Shown here: positions 8,138 to 16,033 of the stretch, one piece after another
Layout of the letters: every line of letters begins with the position of its first letter
Numbering within the stretch: the first letter of the stretch is position 1
NCBI GenBank assembly: GCA_002702655.1
Contig: PABB01000050.1
Span: 1-34,785, forward strand
DNA: 34,785 bases
Source of the DNA: Planctomycetaceae bacterium
GTDB taxonomy: Bacteria; Planctomycetota; Planctomycetia; Pirellulales; Lacipirellulaceae
Direction: 5' to 3'
The notes under the pieces: model-generated
Told to the model about the DNA's origin: nothing
Database searches by the model: none
The model's input: the letters and a program-made list of their open reading frames with translations, nothing else
Made by a program: the position numbers and the translations under genes

Positions 8138-8340
8138 AGGGCTTGTTGAAGGTCCAGGAGACCTGCACGGCCCTGCAAAGTCAGGAGCAGGTAGGCGTTG
8201 TCAGGCCCCCCGACCTGAATCGAAAGACCGGCCGAGCGCAGTGCGCCACGTACAAAAACTATGGCTGAATCGTGTCCGTAGCCGTCGCCCGGATCGCTCT
8301 TAGGATCTCTTGCAGATGGTGAGTTGCCCGTTCGCTGCAT
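8134..8340 (-). CDS. Small protein, 68 aa, first gene of the pseudokinase operon
   Basis: A short frame with credible codon use and an alternating C-terminal sequence ('SAIVFVRGALRSAGLSIQV', 'NAYLLLTLQGRAGLLDL'). Its TGA overlaps the GTG of the HTH-pseudokinase (GTGA), exactly as at the next junction, which suggests coupled translation and a real gene. The ATG at 8340 lacks a Shine-Dalgarno sequence, and an in-frame TTG at 8376 would extend it into the start of the opposing gene. Function unknown. Confidence 0.45.
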   Translation of the reverse strand: MQRTGNSPSARDPKSDPGDGYGHDSAIVFVRGALRSAGLSIQVGGPDNAYLLLTLQGRAGLLDLQQAL

Positions 8341-8359
8341 GTGGTTGTGAGGTTTTTCA

Positions 8360-8620
8360 ATGGGTTCCAACGGCAAGAGCGACTACGTGACGATGCGGAT
8401 TCCAAGGTCGCTGCTCGAAGAACTGCGCAAACGAGCTTACGAGTTGGAACTCTACCTGGAATGCAAAGCATCGCTGAAACAGGCCTGTCAAGTCAAGCTC
8501 GCCGCCAGTCGCCACGAGCGGTTTGGCATCGCCCCGTGGCAAATCGTTAGCCGGCTCCTCGCCAAAGAAGTCGCCCGCGAAGAACGTCAGCGACGGTATC
8601 GCCAACGCAAACGCAAGTGA
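8360..8620 (+). CDS. Small basic protein with RHH-like N-terminus
   Basis: An 86-residue protein. The start 'YVTMRIPRSLLEELRKRAYELE' has the strand-helix pattern of ribbon-helix-helix regulators, and the C-terminus is a strongly basic helix ('EERQRRYRQRKRK'). A GAGG ribosome-binding site lies 8 nt upstream of the ATG. It opens the + strand transfer-like module and could be its regulator or a nucleic-acid-binding accessory protein. It is divergent from the pseudokinase operon, whose first start is only 20 bp away. Confidence 0.6.
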   Translation: MGSNGKSDYVTMRIPRSLLEELRKRAYELELYLECKASLKQACQVKLAASRHERFGIAPWQIVSRLLAKEVAREERQRRYRQRKRK

Positions 8621-8675
8621 ATGCCCGCCGCGACGACTGACGCCCCCAGATTCTCCACAGTACTTGTTTCCAATC

Positions 8676-9770
8676 ATGGCCCACACTCCCAAACAATTCC
8701 TGGAGCAGCTCAGCCGCTTCCGCGACGGTCTTGCCGGCGGAGAAGAAGCCTCCTGGCTTCCCCTGCTCGACGGCGACCATCCCGTGCTTCCGGGCATCGG
8801 GATTGATAGCGGTCGAATTGTCGGCGTCGATGCGGCGACGGGTGAACGCCTTGCTGTCCGGTTCGACGACGCCTGGACTTCGCTCTCGCTGCGAACAGCC
8901 GATGGCGCCGTCGCCCGGCTTAAAAGGACTGGCCGCCACGCCGCGGTGCTGCTCTATCCCGACGGAGCAAAAACGGAACGGTTGAAGGCGGGCGTCTACA
9001 ACGGCCAGATCTACCGGCACGCCCTCGTCTCGTTTTTCTTGAAGGGTTGTCTGGGCGGAGCCAACGTTACCGTGGACTCCCGGGGCGTCCTATCCACCAG
9101 CGAGGCGGAAAGAAGCGTTGCGAGCTACGCGCCCTGGCAACTTCCGTTGCCAGATGGGAGTCGGCTGGAGTGCCGGGGGAACTGCCAGGTCTTGCACCGC
9201 GGTCAGCAGGGCGTCGAAGAATACCTCTGGTCGGCATCGCAAAAGCGCCTGCTGCGGTGCGACTTCCACCGCAACGAGCTGCGTTTCGCGTGGATCACCG
9301 ACGCGAAAACAACTTCACAAGAGGTTCTCGACGGTTTGGCGACTGTCTTTGCTGACGGTTCCGTGCAGCTGTGGCATGCCGCCACCAAATCCCGCGGCGA
9401 GGAGATCGATTTCACCGGCCCGGGCGGCATCTGCATCAGCCGCGCCAGCGGCAGCGACCGGCTGTTCATCTATCAGCACGATGAGTTGGTCGGCGCGCTG
9501 GACTTTGTTCCCCTCGGCGGCCGCGACGACAGGGGCAACGTCTACGACCGCTGGGCGTATGCCGCCGGCGGCTACGCGGAGCTGCCAACAGGAACGCCCC
9601 CGGTCGACCCGGCGGTGACGGCCGCCGTCGTCGCCATCGGGGTCGCGTTCGGCGCCGCGTGGTACAGCGAAATGCTGGCGCTTGCGTTTGTCGTACCGAT
9701 TGCCGCCGGTGCCGGCCTGACGGTGGCGGTGCGCGTCCTGCGGCCGCTGGCGAGGTATCTGCTGCCATGA
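8676..9770 (+). CDS. Hypothetical protein with C-terminal membrane hairpin
   Basis: A 364-residue protein. Residues 1-300 are soluble and beta-rich, with repeated short strands and Gly/Asp turns ('GIDSGRIVGVDAATGERLA', 'VFADGSVQLWHAATK', 'ISRASGSDRLFIYQHDELVG') that suggest a beta-propeller or beta-sandwich; this is a guess from pattern. Two hydrophobic helices near residues 312-356 would anchor it in the membrane with most of the mass on one side. The ATG at 8676 is chosen because the frame upstream overlaps the previous gene and reads as low complexity. Its stop overlaps the next start (ATGA), so the two proteins are probably made together. Confidence 0.65.
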   Translation: MAHTPKQFLEQLSRFRDGLAGGEEASWLPLLDGDHPVLPGIGIDSGRIVGVDAATGERLAVRFDDAWTSLSLRTADGAVARLKRTGRHAAVLLYPDGAKTERLKAGVYNGQIYRHALVSFFLKGCLGGANVTVDSRGVLSTSEAERSVASYAPWQLPLPDGSRLECRGNCQVLHRGQQGVEEYLWSASQKRLLRCDFHRNELRFAWITDAKTTSQEVLDGLATVFADGSVQLWHAATKSRGEEIDFTGPGGICISRASGSDRLFIYQHDELVGALDFVPLGGRDDRGNVYDRWAYAAGGYAELPTGTPPVDPAVTAAVVAIGVAFGAAWYSEMLALAFVVPIAAGAGLTVAVRVLRPLARYLLP

Positions 9771-9979
9771 CCGAAACAGCTCAAACAGTGCGCGATAAGG
9801 CCGCATGGTGGGCGGCGCTTGCGGTCTTTGTCTGGCTGCTGTTCCCCACCCCGCGACTTTTCGACGCGACGACGCGAATCGTCGGCGTTGCCATGAGCGG
9901 CTGGTTGCTGTGGCAGCTGTTGCTGTTCGTCCGCAGTGTGATTGCGTCCATCGTCAACGAACTTGACCCCAGGAGGTGA
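9767..9979 (+). CDS. Small membrane protein, 70 aa
   Basis: Two predicted membrane helices ('AAWWAALAVFVWLLF' and 'VGVAMSGWLLWQLLLFV') with short polar ends. The start overlaps the previous stop as ATGA, indicating translational coupling with the membrane-anchored 364-aa protein. It is likely a partner subunit in the same membrane complex. No family recognised. Confidence 0.65.
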   Translation: MTETAQTVRDKAAWWAALAVFVWLLFPTPRLFDATTRIVGVAMSGWLLWQLLLFVRSVIASIVNELDPRR

Positions 9980-10021
9980 TGAAGTTTTGAGCGTGTTGTG
10001 GTTGGAAAGGCGTGTCTCCCC

Positions 10022-10059
10022 GTCTGCTGCGACGACGAGGGAACGTCGTCGGAGCAGAC
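10022..10059. repeat. Long inverted repeat, 16-bp arms with one mismatch
   Basis: Arms at 10022-10037 and 10044-10059 pair with a single G/G mismatch around the 6-nt loop 'agggaa'. It fills the 148-bp gap before the 136-aa gene. A smaller stem (tcgcc/ggcga) follows at 10081-10093. No T-run follows, so a plain terminator is unlikely; an RNA processing or attenuation element, or part of a transfer origin, are possibilities. Confidence 0.6.
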
Positions 10060-10127
10060 AACTCAGTCCGTAGCTCCGCTTCGCCGTCGGCGAGGTCTGG
10101 CGGACTGTCAATGAAAAGGAGAACGTC

Positions 10128-10538
10128 ATGTACGCAAACGTAACTGACGAACCACGTCAACACCAACCGCAACAACCACGCGACAGCGAGATCCGTCGTC
10201 CCGACGAAGCCTGGCAGGTGAGCGGCTTTCCCGACCTTGAGTGTTCGGTCTGGAAAACGCAGAGCGGCACGAATAAGGGCCGGCTCTACCTCGACCTGCG
10301 GCGCGTCACCCGAGAGGGCAAACGCTTGAAGACCCTCAGGGCCGGTGACATCGTCGGCGCTTTCGTGGGCATCGCCGAACTGGCGCTGCGCCTCGCGGGC
10401 GAAGAGACGGTCCCTTCCGCCGAACGAGCCCGGCTCGGGCTGCTGGCGGAGGGAGCGATTCAGTTGGTCGCTGACGTCACGCCGCGACCGCGGCGCCGCG
10501 AGCAGCCGCAGAATCGCATCTTCAACGTTGCGCGGTAA
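10128..10538 (+). CDS. Hypothetical protein, 136 aa
   Basis: A polar N-terminus rich in Gln, Pro and Arg, followed by a compact domain starting near residue 28 ('AWQVSGFPDLECSVWKTQSG', 'GRLYLDLRRVTREGKRLK') that could be a small beta-barrel like an OB or SSB-type fold (a guess), then an amphipathic helix and a basic tail. A good ribosome-binding site (AAGGAG, 6 nt from the ATG) supports the start. It is soluble, with no signal peptide, and sits inside the transfer-like gene series. A nucleic-acid-binding accessory role would fit the charge but is unproven. Confidence 0.6.
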   Translation: MYANVTDEPRQHQPQQPRDSEIRRPDEAWQVSGFPDLECSVWKTQSGTNKGRLYLDLRRVTREGKRLKTLRAGDIVGAFVGIAELALRLAGEETVPSAERARLGLLAEGAIQLVADVTPRPRRREQPQNRIFNVAR

Positions 10539-10556
10539 CGCTCCGTGTCGTCTCGT

Positions 10557-10577
10557 CCGGCCTCATTCTGAGGCCGG
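10557..10577. repeat. Intercistronic hairpin, perfect 9-bp stem
   Basis: ccggcctca / tgaggccgg with a 3-nt loop, 19 bp after the stop of the 136-aa gene. A GC-rich stretch, not a T-run, follows. It is more likely an mRNA-stabilising or attenuating stem than a full terminator. Confidence 0.45.
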
Positions 10578-10644
10578 GCGGGCGGCGCGTCTTCGAGGCG
10601 AGGTTGTTTTTGTTTCCTGTTTCAATCGAGAGAAAGGACTTTCA

Positions 10645-11691
10645 ATGGTAGCCAACCGATTCCAGGACCCCGATCCTCCGGAACCGGGGCCCGGCCACGG
10701 CCGGGACGATCACGGTTTTCGCCTGCCCGAATGGCTCGTCGAGCTGCTCCGACGATTGGCGCAGAGCGCCGCTGGCGACGACGAGGCGATGGAGGCGGCG
10801 CAGTCCGCGTTTCAAGCGTCTCCGCAGCGGCAGCAGCGCATTGCCCGCTGCGAGCGGAACCGTCGGCGTCACAAGCGCAAGAAGGCCCGCGCGAAGGAGA
10901 CGCTCCAAAAGGCCCGCGCCGAGCGCGACAAATACTCTATGCATGTCGGCAGTCGTCGTCAGACGACGATTGACGACTTGTTCATTCTCGCCAACGGCCC
11001 GGCGCTGATTGGCCTCTTCGCGTCCGTGCTGATCTTTGTGGCGTCCTTCTGCTGCGAACTGCTTTCAGCCACGCTGCTGATGTGGAACTCCGGCTGGGGG
11101 CTGACGGAGTCGGTCTTCGTCATGGCTGCGATCGTGGCCACGTTTGTCGTGCAACCGTTTCTCAGCACAAAGATGCTCGTGAAAGTCCTGCCGCTGAAAC
11201 TCGCTCGCGGCGTGGAGCGGTTCCTGGCCGCGGTCGGCGTGCCGTTCGGCATTTACGGCTTTGGCGTCGCAGCGTGGACGCTCGGCGGCATGATGTCCGC
11301 GCCGGAGTTCTCGTTCACCGCGGCGGCCACGGCAGTCGAAGAGTTCGAGCCGTCCGAACAGCTGTACATCTTCACTGCCATGGTCTCACTGTGGCTCGGC
11401 TCTTACTCCGCGTTCTTCTTCGTGTTGTCGGCGGTTGACACGTTGTTTCCGGTCGTTGCCGAGCCGCATCCTGCCTACCACGTGCTGACCGAGAAAATCG
11501 CCGCTCTCGACGAAGAAATCGCTCTGGCGGACGAGGAGTTGGCCGATGTGGCCGCTCAGGTCGAGATGGAAGACGCCCTGGAGCAAGCCTTCGTGTGCCA
11601 GTGCCTCGGCCTCGTGCGGAGCCTGCGGACCGAACTCGACCAGCGCCGCAGTTTGGTGACGCTGGCCAGCGCCGCGAAAGTTCTGAACTAG
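10645..11691 (+). CDS. Polytopic membrane protein with basic and coiled-coil cytosolic parts
   Basis: A 348-residue protein. Residues 60-95 are strongly basic and helical ('RNRRRHKRKKARAKETLQKA'). About four hydrophobic segments follow (roughly 113-147, 155-173, 195-216, 240-266). The C-terminal 70 residues form an acidic helix or coiled coil ('EKIAALDEEIALADEELA'). The ATG at 10645 is preceded by AGAAAGGA, a usable ribosome-binding site. The gene order places it among membrane and exported proteins just upstream of the coupling ATPase, so it may anchor the transfer machinery that the TM-less ATPase lacks (inference). No family recognised. Confidence 0.7.
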   Translation: MVANRFQDPDPPEPGPGHGRDDHGFRLPEWLVELLRRLAQSAAGDDEAMEAAQSAFQASPQRQQRIARCERNRRRHKRKKARAKETLQKARAERDKYSMHVGSRRQTTIDDLFILANGPALIGLFASVLIFVASFCCELLSATLLMWNSGWGLTESVFVMAAIVATFVVQPFLSTKMLVKVLPLKLARGVERFLAAVGVPFGIYGFGVAAWTLGGMMSAPEFSFTAAATAVEEFEPSEQLYIFTAMVSLWLGSYSAFFFVLSAVDTLFPVVAEPHPAYHVLTEKIAALDEEIALADEELADVAAQVEMEDALEQAFVCQCLGLVRSLRTELDQRRSLVTLASAAKVLN

Positions 11692-11723
11692 AAAACCACT
11701 CCCTCCAACCAGGAGTTTAACCC

Positions 11724-13103
11724 ATGCGTTATGTTCTTTGTTTGGCCCTGCTGTCGTGGGCGACCAGCGCTGTCGCCACGCCGCAGGAAACCTATCTCTT
11801 CGTCGCCGAGGCGACGCCCAAGGAGGAGCGGCTGCTTTTGGGCGACGCGGTCCTCAACTACGTGAAGACCGACGCCGTTGACGACGAATCGATTGTCGTC
11901 GTCGAAACGCCCCGGCACGAACATGTCGTTACCCTGCACGTTCCCGCCGGATCAAAAAACGCCCGGCTGCGCCGGGCGGATTTTAAGGCGAGCCTCGGCC
12001 AGTTTGCAGCGTGGCTCAGCCGCAGCCCGGGAACCAGCGACCAGCTGACGCTCTACGGCGTGCCGGAGACGATCGCCAGTCTGCGCGGCAACAGTGGCGG
12101 CCCGTGCCGCATCGTTCTGGTCGGCTCGCCGGTGTTTCACGACGACCTGCACGCGGGCTGGGACATGGTCTCTGGCGATGGAATTGGGCTCGTGCCGACG
12201 GACGGGACCTTGCTGCCCGGCTCGGGGTCGCCCTTTGCGCCCGGACTCGTGAGCCTGCCGCGGGGCACGGCGGCGACCTGGATCACCCCGGCGAGCCTCT
12301 GGGGCGCCCGCGGCTCGAAGGACCATCGCCAGGGGCTCATGCGCTATTACCGCCTGTGGTTTCAGTGCCAGAACGACTCCTTGCTGGCGCGATTCAGTCC
12401 TTCGATGGACTATGCCTTTGATTTCACGCCCGAAGCCGGGCGCGTCGTCCTGCACCCGCGGGCCGATGGCGCGGCGATGCAACTGGTGAACGATGCCACC
12501 GTCGCCGCCGCGCTCGACGTTCCCCGTCCCGCCGAAGTCGCAGTCGTACCCGACCGCATTCCCCCTGTCCCGCCCAAGGAATCAAAACTGCCCGGACAGA
12601 TCTGGGGCAAATTCCGCAATGAGTTCCCCCGGCGGCGCCAGCTGGTCATCGTGCGGCTCCGCTACCGGGCCGACGAGTCGCCCGATACGTCGACCGACGT
12701 CGACGTGCGGCTTGTGGAGGACGCGACGGGGCGCGAGGTCTGGTTTAAGGAGCCGCGCGTCAACGGGCTGGGCGAGCTGCAAAACGACATCCGTTCCGGC
12801 ACGGACACGACCGGCGTCAGCCCCACGTTTGGCGACAACTATGAGATTCTCGTCGTCGCCGATGACGTCGACCCGGCCGGCCTGACCGTCTGGATCAATA
12901 AGTTCGTCGGCGTCGGCGAGGTGCCCGCCGAGCTGTCGCTGATCGTCAAGGGCAAGATCGTTGCCACCCGCGTAATCACGTTCGCAACGCCCGAGGGCGA
13001 CCTCGGCCAGGACGCGGGCGCCCGCGCGGCGAGTCCCAACTGGGTCCGCGTCCCGCTGAGCGAATTGATGAGCCAACAGGCCGCCGCAACGGCTTCCCGC
13101 TAA
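11724..13103 (+). CDS. Exported protein, 459 aa, shares an N-terminal domain with the later lipoprotein
   Basis: An N-terminal signal peptide of about 19 residues ('MRYVLCLALLSWATSAVA') predicts export. The mature N-terminal domain (to about 150) has alternating strands and helices with 'RIVLVGSPVFHDD', reminiscent of a von Willebrand A-like alpha/beta fold, and matches the lipoprotein encoded at 16034 ('FVAEA..LGD', 'VTLHVPAG', 'RIVLVGSP' against 'FVSEG..LGD', 'FTIRVAG', 'RVILVGRP'). The C-terminal part (about 290-420) looks like a beta-sandwich ('RRQLVIVRLRYRADES', 'DVDVRLVEDATGREVWFKEP'). AGGAG lies 8 nt before the ATG. It is probably a periplasmic or surface part of the transfer module. 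Confidence 0.7.
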   Translation: MRYVLCLALLSWATSAVATPQETYLFVAEATPKEERLLLGDAVLNYVKTDAVDDESIVVVETPRHEHVVTLHVPAGSKNARLRRADFKASLGQFAAWLSRSPGTSDQLTLYGVPETIASLRGNSGGPCRIVLVGSPVFHDDLHAGWDMVSGDGIGLVPTDGTLLPGSGSPFAPGLVSLPRGTAATWITPASLWGARGSKDHRQGLMRYYRLWFQCQNDSLLARFSPSMDYAFDFTPEAGRVVLHPRADGAAMQLVNDATVAAALDVPRPAEVAVVPDRIPPVPPKESKLPGQIWGKFRNEFPRRRQLVIVRLRYRADESPDTSTDVDVRLVEDATGREVWFKEPRVNGLGELQNDIRSGTDTTGVSPTFGDNYEILVVADDVDPAGLTVWINKFVGVGEVPAELSLIVKGKIVATRVITFATPEGDLGQDAGARAASPNWVRVPLSELMSQQAAATASR

Positions 13104-13193
13104 CCCGATTTGCCTGTTTTGTCGCAACCATCGGTTGGGGCATTGCCGTCCGATTCGGACTGCCAGGCAGATCATCTTGAAGGAGGGAAACCA

Positions 13194-13391
13194 ATGACAA
13201 ACAAACTCATTGGAACACGGCAGGGAAGCCGGGTCAGAGGAGATTCGCTGCGCGAGTTCACGGCCGCAGTGCGCGACCTTCGCGAAGCGATTCGCGAGCT
13301 GGTGCAGTGCGCTGTCCTGCTCGTCGCGTCAGGCGTCGTGCTGGGCGTGGTGATTGTATCCGCGGCGAAGCTTCGTCTCTGGCTAGGCTGA
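13194..13391 (+). CDS. Small single-pass membrane protein, 65 aa
   Basis: A polar N-terminal half with a charged helix ('LREFTAAVRDLREAIRELV') leading straight into one membrane helix ('CAVLLVASGVVLGVVIVSA'). A strong Shine-Dalgarno sequence (GGAGGG, 6 nt from the ATG) sets the start. It is the last + gene before a strong terminator, so it closes this transcription unit. Function unknown; its size and topology fit an accessory subunit. Confidence 0.6.
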   Translation: MTNKLIGTRQGSRVRGDSLREFTAAVRDLREAIRELVQCAVLLVASGVVLGVVIVSAAKLRLWLG

Positions 13392-13414
13392 GTTTTCTCA
13401 AGGAAAACAACGCC

Positions 13415-13442
13415 CCCGCCCGCATCGTGCGGGCGGGTTTTC
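13415..13442 (+). terminator. Rho-independent terminator
   Basis: A perfect 10-bp GC stem (cccgcccgca / tgcgggcggg), 3-nt loop, then a T-run. It lies between the convergent 65-aa and 70-aa membrane protein genes and ends the + strand operon. Confidence 0.85.
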
Positions 13443-13655
13443 CTACCCTTTGTCCTCCAGGCCGTACCAGAGCAGATACAGGCAGGCGGCGCCGGCGAGC
13501 AGCAACGCCGCGGCCTGGCCGGGCGTCATGACCGGCGCCAGGCGAACGCCCCAGTCAATCCCCAGGGGGAGCATCGCTCCGAACATGGCGAGCTTGACCC
13601 AGCGATTTCGAATGAAGCCCAGTGCCGTCAGTTCCGTTTCCTTGTTGCTTCTCAT
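13443..13655 (-). CDS. Small membrane protein, 70 aa
   Basis: Two hydrophobic segments ('LAMFGAMLPLGIDWGV' and 'AAALLLAGAACLYLLWYGL') after a polar N-terminus. The ATG at 13655 has a strong AGGAGG ribosome-binding site about 7 nt upstream, so the longer frame reaching 13718 is rejected. It is transcribed against the module, with 68 bp between its start and that of the divergent winged-helix gene. Function unknown. Confidence 0.6.
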   Translation of the reverse strand: MRSNKETELTALGFIRNRWVKLAMFGAMLPLGIDWGVRLAPVMTPGQAAALLLAGAACLYLLWYGLEDKG

Positions 13656-13723
13656 AGCCGCCTCCTCGTTTCGATGTGCGACGGCAGAGTAGCACCCGAC
13701 GCCGCTCATTCCAAGCAAATTCG

Positions 13724-14446
13724 ATGCACGGCCCCTCCTTGTTCCCCGAGTTTACGCCCGCCGAGCCGCTGCTCGTGCGCATCCTGCGCCACGTCCACCG
13801 GTACAAGGTGACGCTGCCGGCGGCCGTCGCCCGGTTGTTGTATCCGGCGGATGCGAGCGGGCAAGCGATCGCCCGCGAGGAGATCGCCGGCGCGCTTGCG
13901 CGTCTCGTCGCCGATGGGCGTCTGGTGCAGCTGCCCGGAGACTCGGAGCTGGCCAGACACCTCTATGTACAGCCCGGCCACGACGTGAAGTGGACTGATG
14001 TCGCACGACTCTGGTGGTGTTGCCTCGACGACATCGTGCGGCATCTTGTGGCGTACAGCGAACTGAAGCCGGTGTATGCCGCCGAGCGGATCCCGCCTCC
14101 CTTTCACAACTACAGCCATGCGGTCTGCGAGGCCGACGGCGGTCCTGTGCTGACGCGGATTTACCAGTGCCAGGCCGCGCGAAAAAACGCCCGCGAACAG
14201 ATCCGGCGCCATCTCACGCAGAACAGCAAGGCGTTTTCCAGTTGGCTGGAGGACGGCTCCTATCGCCTGGCCGTCCTGGTCCCCAGCGCACAGCGCAAAC
14301 AAGAAATCGAGCAGGTCGTTCACGAGAGTTTTCGGGCCGGGCCGCCGCTCGCCGAGCTGGCCGGCATCACGGTGTCCGTCGTGCCGACGGAAGAGACGTT
14401 CGCGGCGATGTACGCGGCTTACGTCCAGGGGGCCCGTGATGGATGA
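13724..14446 (+). CDS. Winged-helix protein, replication-relaxation-like, upstream of the coupling ATPase
   Basis: A 240-residue protein. Residues about 12-75 look like a winged helix ('LLVRILRHVHRYKVTLPAAV', 'IAREEIAGALARLVADGRLV'). The C-terminal half is alpha/beta with a basic helix ('ARKNAREQIRRHL') and a strand-rich end ('YRLAVLVPSAQRK', 'GITVSVVPTEETF'). This layout resembles plasmid/ICE 'replication-relaxation' proteins, but the match is weaker than for the gene at 16628. The gene overlaps the coupling ATPase start by 8 nt, so both are co-expressed. A DNA-binding role in mobilisation is likely (inference). Confidence 0.6.
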   Translation: MHGPSLFPEFTPAEPLLVRILRHVHRYKVTLPAAVARLLYPADASGQAIAREEIAGALARLVADGRLVQLPGDSELARHLYVQPGHDVKWTDVARLWWCCLDDIVRHLVAYSELKPVYAAERIPPPFHNYSHAVCEADGGPVLTRIYQCQAARKNAREQIRRHLTQNSKAFSSWLEDGSYRLAVLVPSAQRKQEIEQVVHESFRAGPPLAELAGITVSVVPTEETFAAMYAAYVQGARDG

Positions 14447-16016
14447 ATTTAAGACGCCGTGCGACGAGATCGTGCTGGGCAAGCGGGCTTTTGACGAAAA
14501 GCCAGCGCCGCCTCCTCGCCTCAACGAATGGGTGTCAGCCGCGCGGACTCATCGGCCTCACAAGCAAGGCGAGCCCGTCAAAATCCGTCGCGACCTGTTG
14601 CGGACGTCGCATATTTTTTGTCGCGGCAGGACCCGTTGTGGCAAGACGGCTACGACCGTGCTACCCGTCTATCGACAGGCCCTTCGACCTTGCACGGTTG
14701 CCTGGCAAACGGCCGATGGCCAGCAGTGCGAGCGAACCGATCGGTCGGCGATCATAGTTATCGATCTCAAGGGCGAGAAATCGTTCCTCAACTCCTGCAA
14801 GCGAATGGCGGAACAGGCCGGACGCGATTTCAAGTTTCTCACAACCGACCCGGAGCGGACCTGGTCGTTCAATCCAATGTCGAGTTTTCGGGGCGATATC
14901 CAGGACGCCCCGCGGGCCGGTACGGGCCTGCTGACGGCGATGCAACTCGATCTCGGCGGCGGGTACGGCGCGGCGTACTTCACGACGCAAACGCTCGCCT
15001 TGCTGTACGAGGTTTGCACCCACCTCTCGTTGATCAAACTATCCGGCCGCCAGCCGACGATCGACGATGCGATCCGGTACGTCAAGAAAAACGCCCGGGC
15101 GGCGCCCAAAGACAGCGATCAACTGATCAGCATCCTGACGCTCTTGAGCTTCTACCCGCAGTTGCAGCCGGCTGTCGATGATCCGTTCGTGATCGACTTT
15201 AAGGAGGCGATAGCGCGGCGGCAGGTGGTCATGGTCAGCGTCGATGCGCTCAACCAGGGGCCGATGGCGCGGCTGTTCGCGGGCCTCGCGCTGCACGCAA
15301 CGCTCTCGGCGGCCACCGCGATCGCCCACGAGCGGGAGGGCGATCCGTCGCCCGGTCCGCACACGCTGTGCATCATCGACGAATTTCACCACATCGTCGG
15401 CAAATCACTGCGAGATTTGCTCACCGGCAGCGCCGGCGTGGGCCTCACCTTCGCCCTTTCCTGCCAGACGAGCGAAACGCTCAAGCAACGCTTCATGGAT
15501 CTTAACGACACGGTCCGCGACAACTGTGCCGTGAAGATCTACCACACGGCGTATGGCGACGACATCGACGAGCTGCAGAGCTACAGCCGCGAGACGATCC
15601 GGCCGCTCGGGAGCCGCAAGGTCGACGCCGACATTCGCTTCTTCGGCCTGCAGGCCCTGGCGCCCGAGACGGAAACAGACCGCATCGAACGGCAGTTGAC
15701 GGTGCGCGAGATCCAGGAAGTATCGGCCACGCCCAATCGGTGTTTCGTGCTGCTCGATGATGAGATCGAGCCGATCCCGACGGACACGTTCTTCGCCGAG
15801 TCGTACGCAGAGCATCTGGCAAGCGCCGCGGCGCCCATCCCCAAGTCGCCGTCGACACGACTGGCGCAACCTGAGGCGGCAGAAACGGCAGGTTCTCCGC
15901 AACCCCGGCCGCACTGGCTGGCGGCTCACCTGTCGTCAGAAAAATCCCCCGTTCATGCAGCCCGCCTGGAGCGTCTGGGGCGGCTGCTGAAGTCCCTGAA
16001 ATCCGAACTCGCCTGA
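14439..16016 (+). CDS. VirD4/TraG-type coupling ATPase without membrane anchor
   Basis: A 525-residue P-loop ATPase of the type IV coupling protein group, which feeds DNA-protein substrates to conjugative channels. Walker A is 'GRTRCGKT' (about 63-70), followed by 'AIIVIDLKGEKS' typical of TraG/VirD4. Walker B is 'LCIIDEFHHI' (Asp-Glu near 314-315), and 'ALSCQTSETLKQRF' matches the sensor segment of the TraM-recognition part. The N-terminal membrane helices of classical VirD4 are absent. The ATG at 14439 is preferred over GTG 14436 because of the upstream AGGGGG; it overlaps the previous gene by 8 nt. No relaxase or VirB4 is seen nearby, so it may mobilise DNA using another element's channel. 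Confidence 0.85.
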   Translation: MDEFKTPCDEIVLGKRAFDEKPAPPPRLNEWVSAARTHRPHKQGEPVKIRRDLLRTSHIFCRGRTRCGKTATTVLPVYRQALRPCTVAWQTADGQQCERTDRSAIIVIDLKGEKSFLNSCKRMAEQAGRDFKFLTTDPERTWSFNPMSSFRGDIQDAPRAGTGLLTAMQLDLGGGYGAAYFTTQTLALLYEVCTHLSLIKLSGRQPTIDDAIRYVKKNARAAPKDSDQLISILTLLSFYPQLQPAVDDPFVIDFKEAIARRQVVMVSVDALNQGPMARLFAGLALHATLSAATAIAHEREGDPSPGPHTLCIIDEFHHIVGKSLRDLLTGSAGVGLTFALSCQTSETLKQRFMDLNDTVRDNCAVKIYHTAYGDDIDELQSYSRETIRPLGSRKVDADIRFFGLQALAPETETDRIERQLTVREIQEVSATPNRCFVLLDDEIEPIPTDTFFAESYAEHLASAAAPIPKSPSTRLAQPEAAETAGSPQPRPHWLAAHLSSEKSPVHAARLERLGRLLKSLKSELA

Positions 16017-16033
16017 TCCCGCGGAGGTTTGTG

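Noticed and set aside
9118-9618. Frames inside the 364-aa membrane protein gene
   Set aside because: Ala/Arg/Ser-rich products typical of out-of-frame reading of GC-rich DNA.
14528-15181. 217-codon + frame inside the coupling ATPase
   Set aside because: The in-frame product has Walker A and B motifs; this frame shows none.
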